A program made the position numbers and the translations under genes. Below the pieces are notes generated by a model. It made no database searches, was not told the origin of the DNA, and worked only from the letters and a program-made list of their open reading frames with translations. Shown here in pieces: positions 47,080 to 57,913 of a DNA stretch of 64,000 bases (position 1 is its first letter; each line of letters opens with the position of its first letter). This DNA comes from Pyrrhosoma nymphula (taxonomy: Eukaryota; Arthropoda; Insecta; Odonata; Coenagrionidae). The stretch spans positions 15,932,192-15,996,191 of the forward strand of contig OY754338.1 of the NCBI GenBank assembly GCA_963573305.1. Direction: 5' to 3'.

Positions 47080-48166
47080 ACATCACGGACAAGAAGGGCA
47101 TCACATGAATCCCTAATCTCCTGAACCATTTTAAAGTTTTGTGATCACAGGGGTAGTATGCCATGAGTTAGTCAACACGGTCAACGCCCCCCATACATCG
47201 GTTGTATTCGGCAACTGTCTTGGGCTTTTGGACAATATTACCCCTGGATGTGGTATCATTGACCAAGTTGTTGCCGAATTCAGTGCTAAGTAAGAGGACA
47301 TCCCGTTTGTCTTTCCATTTCATGACATTTATCCCTGTGTCGGTACTCATACAAATTGTCACACCTCGTTTCGGTTTAGCCCGGATCACCTCTGGTGGGT
47401 TCCCTTTACGGTCTTCACGCAGTGTTCCAGTGCAATAACACTCATTGCTGAGTAGTTCACGGGCTAAATTGAAGTAATTGTAATAGTTGTCCATAAACAA
47501 GGAATACCCCATTCGTAGTCTTCCTTCCATAAGTCAATGGACAATCTTACTTGCATGCCCTCGTCCGCCCAACTCGAGGTTCTTTTTGCCCGTGTACACA
47601 ATGAAATCCAGGACATACCCTTTGGGTAAGCATGTATTGTTTGACTCCGAACTTATGCCTCTTCCCTTTGATGAATGTCCTGAACCCCAAGCTACCCCTC
47701 CACAATACTATAGATTCATCAATACATAATACCCTATCTGGAGTATGTTTTTTTTCGAAATACAGTGAGAAAGGTCAAGAAGGGGCCTAATTTTGTACAA
47801 GGGATCTATGGGAGCAGGGTCACCAACATTGCATTTTCTGCGAAATGCAGACTTCGCAAGAAACCTATCTCTCGCCATCCTGCAATGAAATAAATGCAAA
47901 TCAAATTTTGCATTCTTGCTCCGAAAGTCCCTTATCCTGTTGGGTCTAACGGTACCCATATGGAGCATCAATCCAAAAAACACTTCGAATTCTTCCCTGG
48001 TCAATTCGCTCCAATTAGTAACTCTTTGAGGTTGAACACCCACCTGATTTAGGAAAATGTTTTCCACGTAGGCGTTCGTCCTCTGGATTACTAATTGGAA
48101 GAATTCATCATACCCTGCGGTGTCTAAGGCTGAAGTGTGATGCATGTGAAGATCCGAGACCGCCAA
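47080..48166 (-). pseudogene. piggyBac-like transposase, N-terminal and catalytic part
   Basis: From 48166 the frame encodes WSELTREEFEVFFGLMLHMG, then DRFLAKSAFRRKC and IDPLYKIRPLLD. After a frameshift near 47720 the text gives CIDESIVLWRGSLGFR (first Asp). The frame at 47530-47168 gives YSLFMDNYYNYFNLARELLS (second Asp), NVMKWKDKRDVLLLS (third) and AEYNRCMGGVDRVD (fourth). YYPCDHKTLKWFRRLGIHV at about 47160-47100 ends the visible part before P-like sequence. The order and motifs fit DDE_Tnp_1_7. At least two frameshifts and the insertion make it inactive. Confidence 0.85.
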
Positions 48167-48199
48167 GCGAAGGGAACGGAAGAACGGGGCTCTCGAGTT

Positions 48200-48300
48200 A
48201 ATGACTTTTGAGCGCAGCGGCCCGTCATCTATAGATGGCGCTCGGACCTGGGCGGAGTCGGCTGCGCCATCTATTGATGGCGCTCGGTCTCAAAGTGCTA
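48200..48300. repeat. Short duplicated motif upstream of the piggyBac-like gene
   Basis: Two copies of CATCTATNGATGGCGCTCGG (N = A or T), about 47 bp apart and each locally palindromic (CATCTATAGATG). It may be subterminal sequence of the transposon, but I could not fix an end. Confidence 0.4.
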
Positions 48301-48512
48301 GATAAAAGTTTGCATGAAATCGAGTCCAATGAATCAATTTCCAAGGAGTCAAAATTAATTAAGTTACAAGGGATTTATATCTCGGGAAAATCTCATCAAA
48401 AGTTATGAAAATTTCTCAACTCCGCACAGTTTTAGTGAAAACCCTTTCTTTTCGGGGGAAAACTCATTTCGAATCATTCTTTCAAAGGTTCTCTCCTCCT
48501 CGAAAATAAAAA

Positions 48513-48947
48513 CTTGAATTCAACTGTCTTCGAAAGATTCTGTAGTGGTTGTAGACTTAGGTCTACAATTGAAGCCTATTTTTGGATGAGAATCTTCTTG
48601 GCAAGTGAGTGCAAGAAAGTAGTCTTTCCAGTTCCTGGATCGTCAACTACCAGAATTGAGGCGGATTGAAGGCCGATGTTCCAAGTAGTTTTTACTGTGT
48701 AGAAGACGATAATAGAACTTCTACTTAATCCACCACATGTTCAGTTTTCGTCTGAATATTCGTAGATCTAAGGGGTTCGAAGATGCGTTGACGGAATTTC
48801 AAGTGATGTAACTTGTACCCCTGACCTTCACCACGAAGATGCTTCATTACCTGCTGGAAATCCGAATTCTCGTTCTTGCGTACAGGCATTGGATGGACGA
48901 CAGCAGCGCCCTGCACTGCCACAGGTGTTGCCGTCTTCATTGTCTAA
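48513..48947 (-). repeat. P-loop-encoding repeat, copy 1
   Basis: 435-bp unit duplicated at 49712-50146. On the minus strand one frame begins MKTATPVAVQGAAVVHPMPV and runs to HHLKFRQRIFEPLRS before a stop. A second frame, about 48690-48590, encodes ASILVVDDPGTGKTTFLHSL, a clear Walker A motif (GTGKTT at 48615-48635). Two frames are needed, so it is an intron-containing or decayed ATPase fragment. I do not recognise the family. Confidence 0.55.
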
Positions 48948-49279
48948 TCTATTCGTGACGCTTGTCTAAGGAAGGGAAGCAAAGTCAAATTGAACCCATC
49001 CGGAATCGATAGGTAATTATCTTCTATTTACTGTTTTACATAATGAGGGCGGGAGGCAAATTACTCGGGAGGGAAAGGGACTCCCAGCCCTCCTCACCAT
49101 CCGTCCCATTTCCCGGAGTCTGCGCTCGCTCCGGGGTCTCGGGCGACTCCAGCATCCTCATCCGCGGCGCCCTGATCTGTATGAGAAAGAGTTGCGGAGC
49201 GAGGCGCCTCCGCACCTCCACAATGGCAACATATACTGTAGCTTGGCTCAACCCAAGGTTTGAGTTACTCCCTGCTCTT

Positions 49280-49640
49280 TTTGATAGCACCTTTGTCCAT
49301 AAAAATGCAGGGCGCATAGGACCTATGAAAATGCTTTACGTAAGTATGCATTAAAAAGTTTACATGTTTAGCAATAGTGTACATTGCACCTACCGTAATC
49401 TCTGGTGGGACAGCTGTACTCCTACTTGCCACATGCATGAAAGGCCGCAACTCTTCTATTAGTCTTCTCTCTAAAACTTGATTTAATCTTTTCAATCCTT
49501 GAAATACTTCATCAGGGATAGCAAAGGGATCAGATTCATCCCTAATTTGACGCAATCTCAATTTATTTGCCCTAATATGGAGATTCCTCTCCCTATCCAT
49601 CTCCCTCCTCCTCATCAGATTAAACACATGAATATCATAC
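49280..49640 (-). pseudogene. Harbinger-like transposase N-terminal fragment
   Basis: The minus-strand frame reads LMRRREMDRERNLHIRANKL, RLRQIRDESDPFAIPDEVFQ and LERRLIEELRPFMH, then STAVPPEITVGAMYTIAKHV. This is the helical N-terminus of HARBI1-like proteins (basic start, PF.LPDE.F, ELRP, S.A.PPE). Next frame (49317-49036) has GLSQATVYVAIVEVRRRLAP, which may be the following helix-turn-helix. The catalytic domain is missing. It sits between the two P-loop repeats. Confidence 0.6.
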
Positions 49641-49711
49641 ATTACTGGATAGCAAAACATACAAATTAAAAATACCTCACTATCAACCAAGCTTGAAACA
49701 TAAAAAGGAAC

Positions 49712-50146
49712 ACTTGAATTCAACTGTCTTCGAAAGATTCTGTAGTGGTTGTAGACTTAGGTCTACAATTGAAGCCTATTTTTGAATGAGAATCTTCTTG
49801 GCAAGTGAGTGCAAGAAAGTAGTCTTTCCAGTTCCTGGATCGTCAACTACCAGAATTGAGGCGGATTGAAGGCCGATGTTCCAAGTAGTTTTTACTGTGT
49901 AGAAGACGATAATAGAACTTCTACTTAATCCACAACAAGTTCAGTTTTCTTCTGAATATTCGTAGATCTAAGGGGTTCGAAGATGCGTTGCCTGTATTTC
50001 AAGTGATGTAACTTGTAACCCTGACCACCACGAATATGCTTCAGTACCTGCTGGAAATCCGAATTCTCGTTCGATTGCCAACGGGCACTGGACGAAGTCA
50101 GCAGAGCGCTGCTCTGCAGCAGGTGTTGCTATCTTCATTGTCAAAT
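49712..50146 (-). repeat. P-loop-encoding repeat, copy 2
   Basis: Same orientation as copy 1 with about 94% identity by eye. The Walker A stretch at 49815-49835 is identical. The start codon region is more diverged near 50050-50146. Confidence 0.55.
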
Positions 50147-50186
50147 GCTGCTCTCATTAATGAGCACGTGTAGTATAAGATAATTT

Positions 50187-50277
50187 TCAAGAGTTTATCA
50201 AGATCGTGCACACTAAGTCTTAATGAGCAGGTGCAGTGTATACGCTTGCTCCGTTATGATAATTTCCCCTCGACTTC
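50187..50277 (+). repeat. Dispersed ~95-bp repeat shared with 39186-39282
   Basis: Both copies contain AATTTTCAAGAGTTT and CTTAATGAGCAGGTGCAGTG and lie beside Harbinger-derived DNA: upstream of the tandem array at 39397, and downstream of the P-loop/Harbinger block here. Possibly one end of the same Harbinger family. Confidence 0.6.
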
Positions 50278-50639
50278 GTTGTTCAAAATCACCAAATAGC
50301 AGGCCATTGCCTTCGTTGAGGAGCGATACAACGGCCTGATTCGGACTGAAATGAATGGAAGCTTTTACTAGTGTCAGTGCCTGACACTTTGATAATTGCG
50401 GTCGACTTGTAAAATCCCTTGTTAGAATCTGTTAAAATCCCATTATACGATAGGCATGGTAAGATCTAAGTTGCATGCATTTAACATCAAATTCCTCTTG
50501 GTATTCAACTACTTCAATATTTTTCAGGCACCTCTGCACATTGGGGGCCTTGTAAGTTTTTATGGAACCTGTTTGAATATATCAATTGTATATGATATAC
50601 AGGGCAGATTGTGTTAGAACAAAAGGTGAGCGACGTGCT

Positions 50640-50843
50640 TCTATAATACCTGCACCTTAGGAGGAAATCGACGCAACCATAGGCGCCAACTCTCGCTGCC
50701 TTCATCACCAACGAGCACCCGTTTTCATCCACCGTATTCTGGAGGCGCTGCCATCGAACAGGAGGACGTAACACCTTCCTTCCACAGTTCGCCAGTGTCA
50801 CTCCCAGCATATTTTCCAGCGATGACAGGTCCATCGCGTTCAC
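50640..50843 (-). pseudogene. Ankyrin-repeat-like exon fragment
   Basis: The minus strand from 50843 reads MDLSSLENMLGVTLANCGRK, then VDENGCSLVMKAARVGAYGC and VDFLLR. The DENG..L..AAR.G...CV.FLL pattern is one ankyrin repeat. GTGCAG followed by GTATTA near 50635 could be a splice donor, so this may be one exon of a host gene or a captured copy. No neighbouring exons recognised. Confidence 0.4.
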
Positions 50844-50863
50844 CGTGGAGTGTTGCGAAATTT

Positions 50864-51960
50864 AATACACACCTCTGCTTTACCACTTGAAATGAATTTA
50901 TTTAACGGACAAACAAAATAATACAATTTTTTATACATGGACTCAAATCCGCCAGATGTACTTGGAAAGTGTGTAGCATCAATCGCAGAGAAAAACCAAT
51001 AAGGTTAATTTTGTAACGGCATATTCACGGAACCGAAAGGATCATTGGTCCGCCCAGGGTTCGTTGAGGGATCGGGAGTCAGGGCACAGGAATTAGACTT
51101 GAAGGTACTCGCGAAAGTTGTCTTTATTCCATCATTTCCACAATTACCCTCACTGCATGCATCGTCTCCCACAGTACAAGCGGCGAAAAGGGGGGTAGGA
51201 GGGGTGGAATGGGTTGGGGTGGCGTCTTCCTCTGGTTTCCCTTAGATTGCGTTGCCTGGCATCCACCGCTGTCACTTTGCCGAGTCTCCTCCGCTAACCG
51301 AGCCACCTGAGAGCGTCAGCAAGATGGTGGAAGGAAGAAGTGGGTGGGGAAAGCGAGGGAAGGAAGGTTGGTATCCGTGGGAGCGGAATTGAGTCAACAA
51401 ATCAACACTTTACACTTCGCTTGTTAATAAAGTCTTTTGTCATTCCTCATTTGAAATAACCCTTAAAAGTTTCAGTTGTCATTAAAAATAAACGAAGCTG
51501 TAACATTTAATTGCGGTGCATACACATCCAATCCGAATTGTATGAGTAAGCATACCACGTTTTCCTTGTGGGTGAATAAAGTGGCCCAAGTGAGAAGCAC
51601 ACTCTCTAAAATAAATAACATTGTGCAGTGCTTCCTAGCGGTTCTCTCTAGGCCGAGTAAGCAACCTCGATGGAGAGAACCCCTTCATTCAGTGTTAAGT
51701 GATTCTTTGGCTCGGGTACGAGATAAGTTTCGTTTCATGACAACCCATCATCATCCTGTAATAAGGAAGCAACCGGACCCAATGAAAGTGATGGGGCTTC
51801 CAAGGAATTGTCCGAGGTTTTGCCTGATTCAATTTGAAATAAATAAAAATATGCGAGTTGCTAAGGTTTCATTGTTAACGATATAAGTAAAAATAATCAG
51901 AAAACATTAATTAATCATACTAAACTGTCTAGAAAGCTTCCTTATAATATCACTATCAAT
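50864..51960. other. No recognised gene
   Basis: The plus-strand frame at 51476-51886 (136 residues) has no motif I recognise; the GC-richer block at 51050-51370 likewise. The P-like copy A begins near 51962. Confidence 0.35.
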
Positions 51961-51961
51961 C

Positions 51962-53051
51962 TAGAGGGAAACAAAACAAATACGACGCTCACAGCTGACG
52001 TTGCCTTTCTCTATGTCAAATTGCCTCCACATGCTGCGGTTCCACTGTGCCCCACCGGAGGTTTCCACGTCCACATAGAAGTCTGACTTCTCCAGCATAA
52101 CAATGCACTGAATAATAAGGTGGTGCAACACAGTGCTAGAAGCACACCCCTTGCTCAAAAAGCAGGCCAATGCCTGGACCCATCTCCCTGGAAAGGGTTG
52201 AAACATAAGAACCAAAGCATGGGCTCCCCTCTCATTTTTCTGATGCAAGGTGTGATCTCCATGGTCTGTGAAGCCCTCTCTACCTTAAGTGTATGCTTAT
52301 CAAAAGAAAAGCCCGTTGAGAGCTTCATCTCATCAAGAAGAAGAATCCCTGCAAAGAGATAACAATGAGAAATGTAAAAAATGCTAATTGTGACAGCACA
52401 TACCAGCCTTCAAAGTCAAAATGGAGGCACCTACCTCGTCTTTCACCAAGATCAAGCCCTTTGGCTTTCTCTTTCATGCAACGAAAGATTGCCTCCTGAA
52501 AACCATATACTCCCTTAACATTTCGAAAATACTTGTTGCACAAACAACGGCCGTTCCATCTCTAGCTAATTCGTGTTCTTGGGAGTGCAATTCACACACA
52601 ACGTTGTGTGAATCGAATAACTTATCCTTGCGTGGAATAACTGCCCTCCATTTCAGAAGCTGAGCTTGACTCTGGAAGTGGAAGAAAGCTTTTAAATCAT
52701 GAAACTAGAACGAATTTCCGGTATTAAGAAAAACGACAACTGACAAACCTGCCATTTTTATCATTAATGAAATACACACCAACATACATATTTACACACA
52801 AAAGGATGTATTTCGATATGGTACGTATGGGACTGAGTGAACCGGTATTAAAGTTGAAATTTTCCGCACAAATCAAAGTACTTTCAATTTTCAACCAAAG
52901 TTAAAGACTTAATCGTCATCTTTTGGAGTTCCAAAGAATTATTTTACTTCTGTGATAGGACAATTTGTTATTGTTTCTTCCAAGAAGCCGTCAGCTTTTA
53001 ACTCAAACCAGTCTCCTGTTTCTTCTTGTTCAATAGCCTTATACTGTTTGA
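51962..53051 (-). mobile_element. P-like transposon, copy A, internally deleted
   Basis: Matches copy B (59154-61758) at both ends. From 51990 to about 52540 it carries the same exons (ILLLDEMKLSTGFSFDKHT, then SKGCASSTVLHHL, QWNRSMWRQFDIEKG). At about 52540 it jumps to sequence equivalent to 61215 in copy B (ACAAACAACGG), so about 1.5 kb of the middle is missing. It then continues through the 5' region to CTTATACTGTTTGA near 53051. Non-autonomous. Confidence 0.75.
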
Positions 53052-55040
53052 TCTGCCATCACGGCTTCCTATCTGTTGTTTGTGTCGCTGCTGCCCCACA
53101 CTGTGTGGTGTGTTGGCATCGCATCCAACAAGGAGGTCCCAATTTTTGGCTCTGCAATAGCTTACCAATTTCTCCAGTTCAGCCGAAGGTGGCGGGCCAG
53201 GAGCGTCATATGGCAGCTAGGAAGAGCAGACGACCACTCTCCTCTCATTTCCACCGTCCCCAAGACTAAGCACAACAGCTGCCTGGTCCCTGGTGATAAA
53301 TTATGGTAATTGCATAGCACTTAACCCATTAACATAGATACAAGCTCTAGGCCTATCGACTGTGGTACAAAAGAATAATTTACCCATTGTCGTGTTTAAA
53401 CCTCTGACTCGACCCTGGGAAGCCCAGGGTTCCTGAATCAGTGCAATTTTGACCTTACCTTCTGATAGGATCCTTTGCAGGATCCCAGAGGCAGTCTTGC
53501 TGTGCTGAATGTTAGCCTGGAGACAGTGAATACCTGTCATTCGGACTAGCTCCTTATCCTCCGCGACCCCTTCCGCTCCAGGGGTCATTGGGGGCTTCTC
53601 TGGTCCCCCCGACCTGCCAAGGAAGGTCAACTCTGCCTTCTGCATCCCCACATTAGGTTTGAAGGTGGGTCTTGCCATGAAGGCAGCCGATGTTTCGTCG
53701 ACCCCCAGGACAAATGTTGTCCCTTGTTCAACAGCGCATCTATCGTATGGCCTCCATAGGGTAGTATGGAGCCCCAGGTTAGCTCTCTTCAGCCTTTCCA
53801 AAAGGGTTTTGGTGTCGGGTCTACTCGGTCCCGGGACCCACACCATCGTCCTTCTTATCTTGATAAGGCTGTCGGCATCGACAACCTTTACTTCAGTTCC
53901 CTCAAAGGGCCCAATAAGATTACCTGCTCTCTTGAGCCAAGAGGCAGAGTAATCATTGGCACAGGCAAACTCGACTGCGCCATCTAGAAACCTATTGGCC
54001 TCAAAGTGTGGGACCTCCTGGTCAGCAGGTGCTGTCTCAAAGCTCCTCTAGCCTTGCCACAGCTAATTGGTGCCAGTTTTCCTTCATCACCACCTCAGGG
54101 TAGTTCACTGGCACTGTTGCAATTCTTTTCGTATCTCTCGTTATCTGAGCATACGTGGGCACAGTTCTGGCCCTTTTCAGAAAGGAGCTGCCTGTGGCCT
54201 CTGCGGTATCAGCACCCCGCCCAGTGGTTCCGCCGGTGGACTTGCCCGCGGCAGTTCCTCCCAAGGCAGGAGGGTGTGCAGGGCCTCCTGCAGCTCTTTC
54301 GGTGCGCGCTCTCACCCTCCGTCTCCACCTTTTGGTTGCACCGCTTGGTTTTGTAGTCCCCGTGGATAGGTCCTTTAATCTCCCGGCGATGTTCTTCAGG
54401 GTAGCATTTGAGGCTCCTGAATCAGACTCCATCTCCCTGCTAGATTCTGGTGCCTCCTTAATTGTCGACTCAGACGAGTCCGATGATAAGTTTCCATCCT
54501 TAGTGGGTGCAGAAGGATGGCTTAGGGGTACAGGGTTCCCCGAAGGGGCCCTCAGGGTTATAGGGAGGGTAGATGAGGGGCGACCATTGGGATCCGTATC
54601 AGGGCTCACCAACAGTGCCTCCTCCATAGTTAAGGATATAGGACTGCAAGAGTCCTTGGGTGGAGTCCGCTTTTCAGCGGGCTCCGAGGTTTTTTTTATA
54701 TAAAGGTTCCATAAATGATCCCACGTGTGGCTAGGGAAATAAGGGGTCCGCCCATGCAGAGCCCCGCATACATTGGTAAGGCTAGATAAAACCGGAGGTC
54801 GCCCTGTATCCGGAGTCTCACCTGTTAATGACTTCTTACCCTCCGCCCCGCGGATGCACAGAAGTCATTGGGACGCATCGTGATGATGGGAGCAGTTTAT
54901 CAACCGCCAGGTCTAGAACCGTCATGTTCTGCGTAAACCATGGCCACCTCGTGGACTATGTGGCTCTTCACCACGCATGACGGTCTTGATGTGCAATGGT
55001 CACCACCATCCACCCTGGGATCACACATCCCCCTCACCCC
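53052..55040 (-). pseudogene. Jockey/LOA-like LINE, 5' part (ORF1 and start of ORF2)
   Basis: ORF1 from Met 54627 is Ser/Thr/Pro-rich, then basic (WRRRVRARTERAAGG), followed by VPTYAQITRDTKRIATVPV. After a frameshift near 54040 it continues ANDYSASWLKRAGNLIGPFE and TMVWVPGPSRPDTKTLLERL, then FVLGVDETSAAFMA: a DUF4780-like ORF1 domain. Without a stop the frame runs into ORF2: MTGIHCLQANIQHSKTASGI, then KIALIQEPWASQGRVRGLN, the start of the endonuclease. A stop at 53301 is followed by further endonuclease text in shifted frame (LPYDAPGPPPSAELEKL, WDLLVGCDANTPHS) until the P-like copy A. RT is absent. The 5' leader reaches the copia fragment at about 55040. Confidence 0.75.
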
Positions 55041-55194
55041 AACACTTGAGGTAACTCTGCTCACATCACTAGTTTCCCAGCTTTGGTTCAGCCATGTTGG
55101 ATTCGCGGCGTGGTCCAATGTCTTTATCAATCAATTAGTCGAAAATCACAGTTCCACTCGAACGCAGTCTTTAAGCTTGTCTGGACCCATAACC
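55040..55194 (-). pseudogene. copia leader and gag start, truncated
   Basis: Directly inside the LTR the minus strand reads GGTTATGGGTCCAGACAAGC, the copia-type primer site (complementary to an internal part of initiator tRNA-Met). Then comes the gag start with ETSDVSRVTSSV, matching the better copy at 63109-63411. LINE sequence replaces the rest. Confidence 0.7.
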
Positions 55195-55639
55195 TGTTGT
55201 AGTTATTATTAATTGAATTATTTGGACCAAAATAACGAGTGATGAACAACTTTAACACTTTGAGTGCTGACTATTTCATTTCTATCCTTTCCACCAGTGC
55301 TGGGCATTTTTGTCATATTTTACGAATTTTTTATAATTTTTATACTATACATAGAATTTTGCAATAAAAACTGCCGTTTAGCTTATTTTTTTTCATTTTA
55401 TTGTATATGTAGTAAGTATATTGTCAAAAGACATCTTATTTTTACTATCTGAACAAAAAAAGGAAGTTTTTTACAAAAAAAAAAGTTGAAAATGGACGAC
55501 TCCTTTGCCTATTGAGAAATAGAATGCATTCAAAGATTATTTTCATGCCTTCAATTACAAATAAATCAAATGTACACATAACAATATGATAACTATTTAT
55601 GTTACATAATTTTTTTTCGTATGGTATAGTTGGAAACAT

Positions 55640-57584
55640 GGAGATACACAAAATCCTAGGTTACAAATAGTGCACTCAAAAGATGTATCCTTCCTTCTTG
55701 CCTTCCCTGAGAGTTCTGTACCCTTGTCAGAGCATACTTTACATCTTCTTTGGGATTTTTTCTTTCCTGGGGGAATCGGTATCCTTCTGAGGAAATGTTT
55801 TCCCGAGAGACGAGTAAGATGACCTCCACTTGGTCCAGGCCCTAATGATGGGTCCTCCACAGCAACTGCGAAGTTACTGCAAAGTTCCTTCATGAATAAA
55901 GTCGTAGGAATTTTTTTCCCAGTGACCTGGTTGTATAAAACACAAGCATTAGCCACTGTCATCAAAATCATATGAAAGGCTAATTTTCTCCACCATTTCA
56001 TGCTTCGGTGATCAAATACACCATATGACATACGCTGGTCTGATAGGTCAACACCAAACTTTTTCTTATTGTAATGGACTACGGCTGCTGGCTTTGTTCT
56101 TAGATGCCCTCTTCGATCTCTGAATGTCACCATTTCGGAAGTATGCCGTGTACTTATCATATAAACATCACGCTTGTCCTTCCAACATAACGCAAGGATA
56201 TTGCCTTTCCTCCTGTAAACTTGTTCCCCACGACTAAGGTGAGGACTACGAAGTGCACTGGGCACCCCTCTCCTATTTCTTTGCACAGTTCCCACCAACG
56301 CAGTTTGGAGGCCCTCCAATTCCAAGGCAAGCGTTGGGCTTGTATAGTACCGGTCAGTATATAAAGTATGTCCTTTCCCGGATAAATTTCCAAGAATTCT
56401 TATCACCACATTTTTTACAACATTTTCCTGTCCGCAAAATATATCAAAGTTCCAAATTTACTCAGAATCAGATTCTGATAGCATATAACTTGATACCATA
56501 ACGGCTAGGTTTCTGGGGCATGTACTGTTTGAAACTCAGTCTTCCTCTGAAAGCACACATACCGTCATCGATGGTCACATCCTCCGCCGGTTGATAAGCA
56601 CTTTGAAATCGACTTCTGAGTAGCTCAAACATGGGACGAACCTTATGTAGTGGATCAAACCCTGGCTCCCCTTTCTTCTTTGCACTGGTGTTATCATTCA
56701 AATGAAAATTGGCTAATAAGGATAGAAATCTATCCCTACTCATGACATTTGGGCAAAAATTGCATGATACCACAGGGTCTTTACTCCAGTGGTTGGCCAA
56801 AGATGGCCCCTCACTGATGGTCATATGCAAGATGATTGCAAGGAATTTCCGTACATCTTCCTGAGTAACAGTTTTCCATTTCTGTAGCCTACTGTTAGGA
56901 GAAATTTGGTTCAATCTCCTCTTTTTTTGAATAATTTGCCGAGCATAGAGATTCGATTGTTCCTTGATATTTATAAGATCATGGTCAAAAAAAAAGAAAA
57001 AAAATCTACAAGAGGGCTAGTTTCGTCGAGGCCAGTATCTTCAGCCATGCCGGAATTACCGGTGAAAACATTTATGTTTGGCACATTGTCTATCTCACTC
57101 CAACCTTCATCTTGTGTAACTGCCATTCTCCTCTGTTCACCTCTTGCTCGCGGCCTCCCTCCTCTTCCTCTGAAACCGCGTTGAACGGTGACCGCTAGGT
57201 CCGCGTCTTCCTCGCTCGAACTACTGCTGTCACTCAATTCTGGAAAGCAACAAACTAAAAGTATGCACATCAAGTATTTGAGGAACTAAATAGAGCATGT
57301 GGCGAGAAAATATCCACACAAACGCCAGTACACAACACTTCACAAGGATTGTAAATAAATGGACTGAAGAAAAAACAGCAGTACATACGAGGAATAAAAA
57401 AAGATAACATAAAATTCTTGATCTCACCTGAATCAGAAGAGCCTTCATTTACGATAAAATCTGGATCATCTTCACTAATTTCTGTGTCGTCTGAAGAGCA
57501 ACTATCATCCCACTCTCGACGTAATTCACTCAAAATGTCTTCATCCCGGAGCGGAGCATCGGCCATGATGAATTGCTTAGGCAC
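55640..57584 (-). pseudogene. piggyBac transposase gene, two N-terminal exons, frameshifted
   Basis: Catalyses TTAA-specific cut-and-paste transposition. Exon 1 (57584-57428) encodes an acidic N-terminus (DEDILSELRREWDDSCSSDD) and ends at a GTGAGA donor. Exon 2 starts at 57239 after TTTCCAG; the split codon gives SDSELSDSSSSSEED. Frameshifts follow in an A/T homopolymer near 56990 and near 56915. The catalytic text then reads WSKDPVVSCNFCPNVMSRDR, then DVTIDDGMCAFRGRLSFKQY (first Asp), and after another frameshift near 56470 HTLYTDRYYTSPTLALELEG, ALCWKDKRDVYMIST and KKFGVDLSDQRMSYG. The C-terminus has the cysteine-rich domain (RRCKVCSDKG, then CTICNLGFCVSPCFQLYH). All catalytic Asp are present but at least three frame breaks make it inactive. 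Confidence 0.9.
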
Positions 57585-57752
57585 GAATAACAGGGTCGAC
57601 AGGATGATGCAACACCTAGAGTTGCTCAGCCATTAATGTAGTGGGTTGCCATCTAGCGTATTTTCAGTGTACTTACTAGTCCAAAGAACCTCTCCACGAA
57701 GAGATATGAACGTTATATTACGTAGGCCGCATAAAATAAGTTGAAATTCAAA

Positions 57753-57815
57753 ACGACGTAATATTACGTTCCCCGCAGTTCTCAGAAATTTCGCAGGAAC
57801 GTAATATTACGTCGT
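57753..57815. repeat. 20-bp perfect inverted repeats at the piggyBac right end
   Basis: ACGACGTAATATTACGTTCC (57753-57772) and its reverse complement (57796-57815) are separated by 23 bp. Each contains the palindrome ACGTAATATTACGT. Confidence 0.95.
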
Positions 57816-57913
57816 CAGCACTCAAAGTGTTAATAAAGAACTGAACGAAGAAGCTACATGCACACAAAGAAATACAAGCAACAACTGAACTGAAGGAAAA
57901 ACATGAGGTGGCA

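Larger units (their letters stand above)
55256..57829 (-). mobile_element. piggyBac transposon with TTAA duplication
   Basis: Perfect 16-bp terminal inverted repeats CACTTTGAGTGCTGAC (55256-55271 and, inverted, 57814-57829) flanked by TTAA (55252-55255 and 57830-57833). It is 2574 bp with a single transposase gene on the minus strand. A 20-bp inverted repeat pair lies just inside the right end. Confidence 0.97.
55195..57913 (-). repeat. copia-type 5' LTR split by a piggyBac insertion
   Basis: Starts TGTTGTAGTTATT and ends GGTGGCA in plus-strand orientation. Without the piggyBac element and one TTAA it would be about 141 bp, matching the intact LTR at 63513-63655 (143 bp). GGTAG lies outside the right end. 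Confidence 0.8.

Noticed and set aside
54155..54703. 182-residue plus-strand frame
   Set aside because: It is the antisense shadow of LINE ORF1, which has the recognisable protein features.
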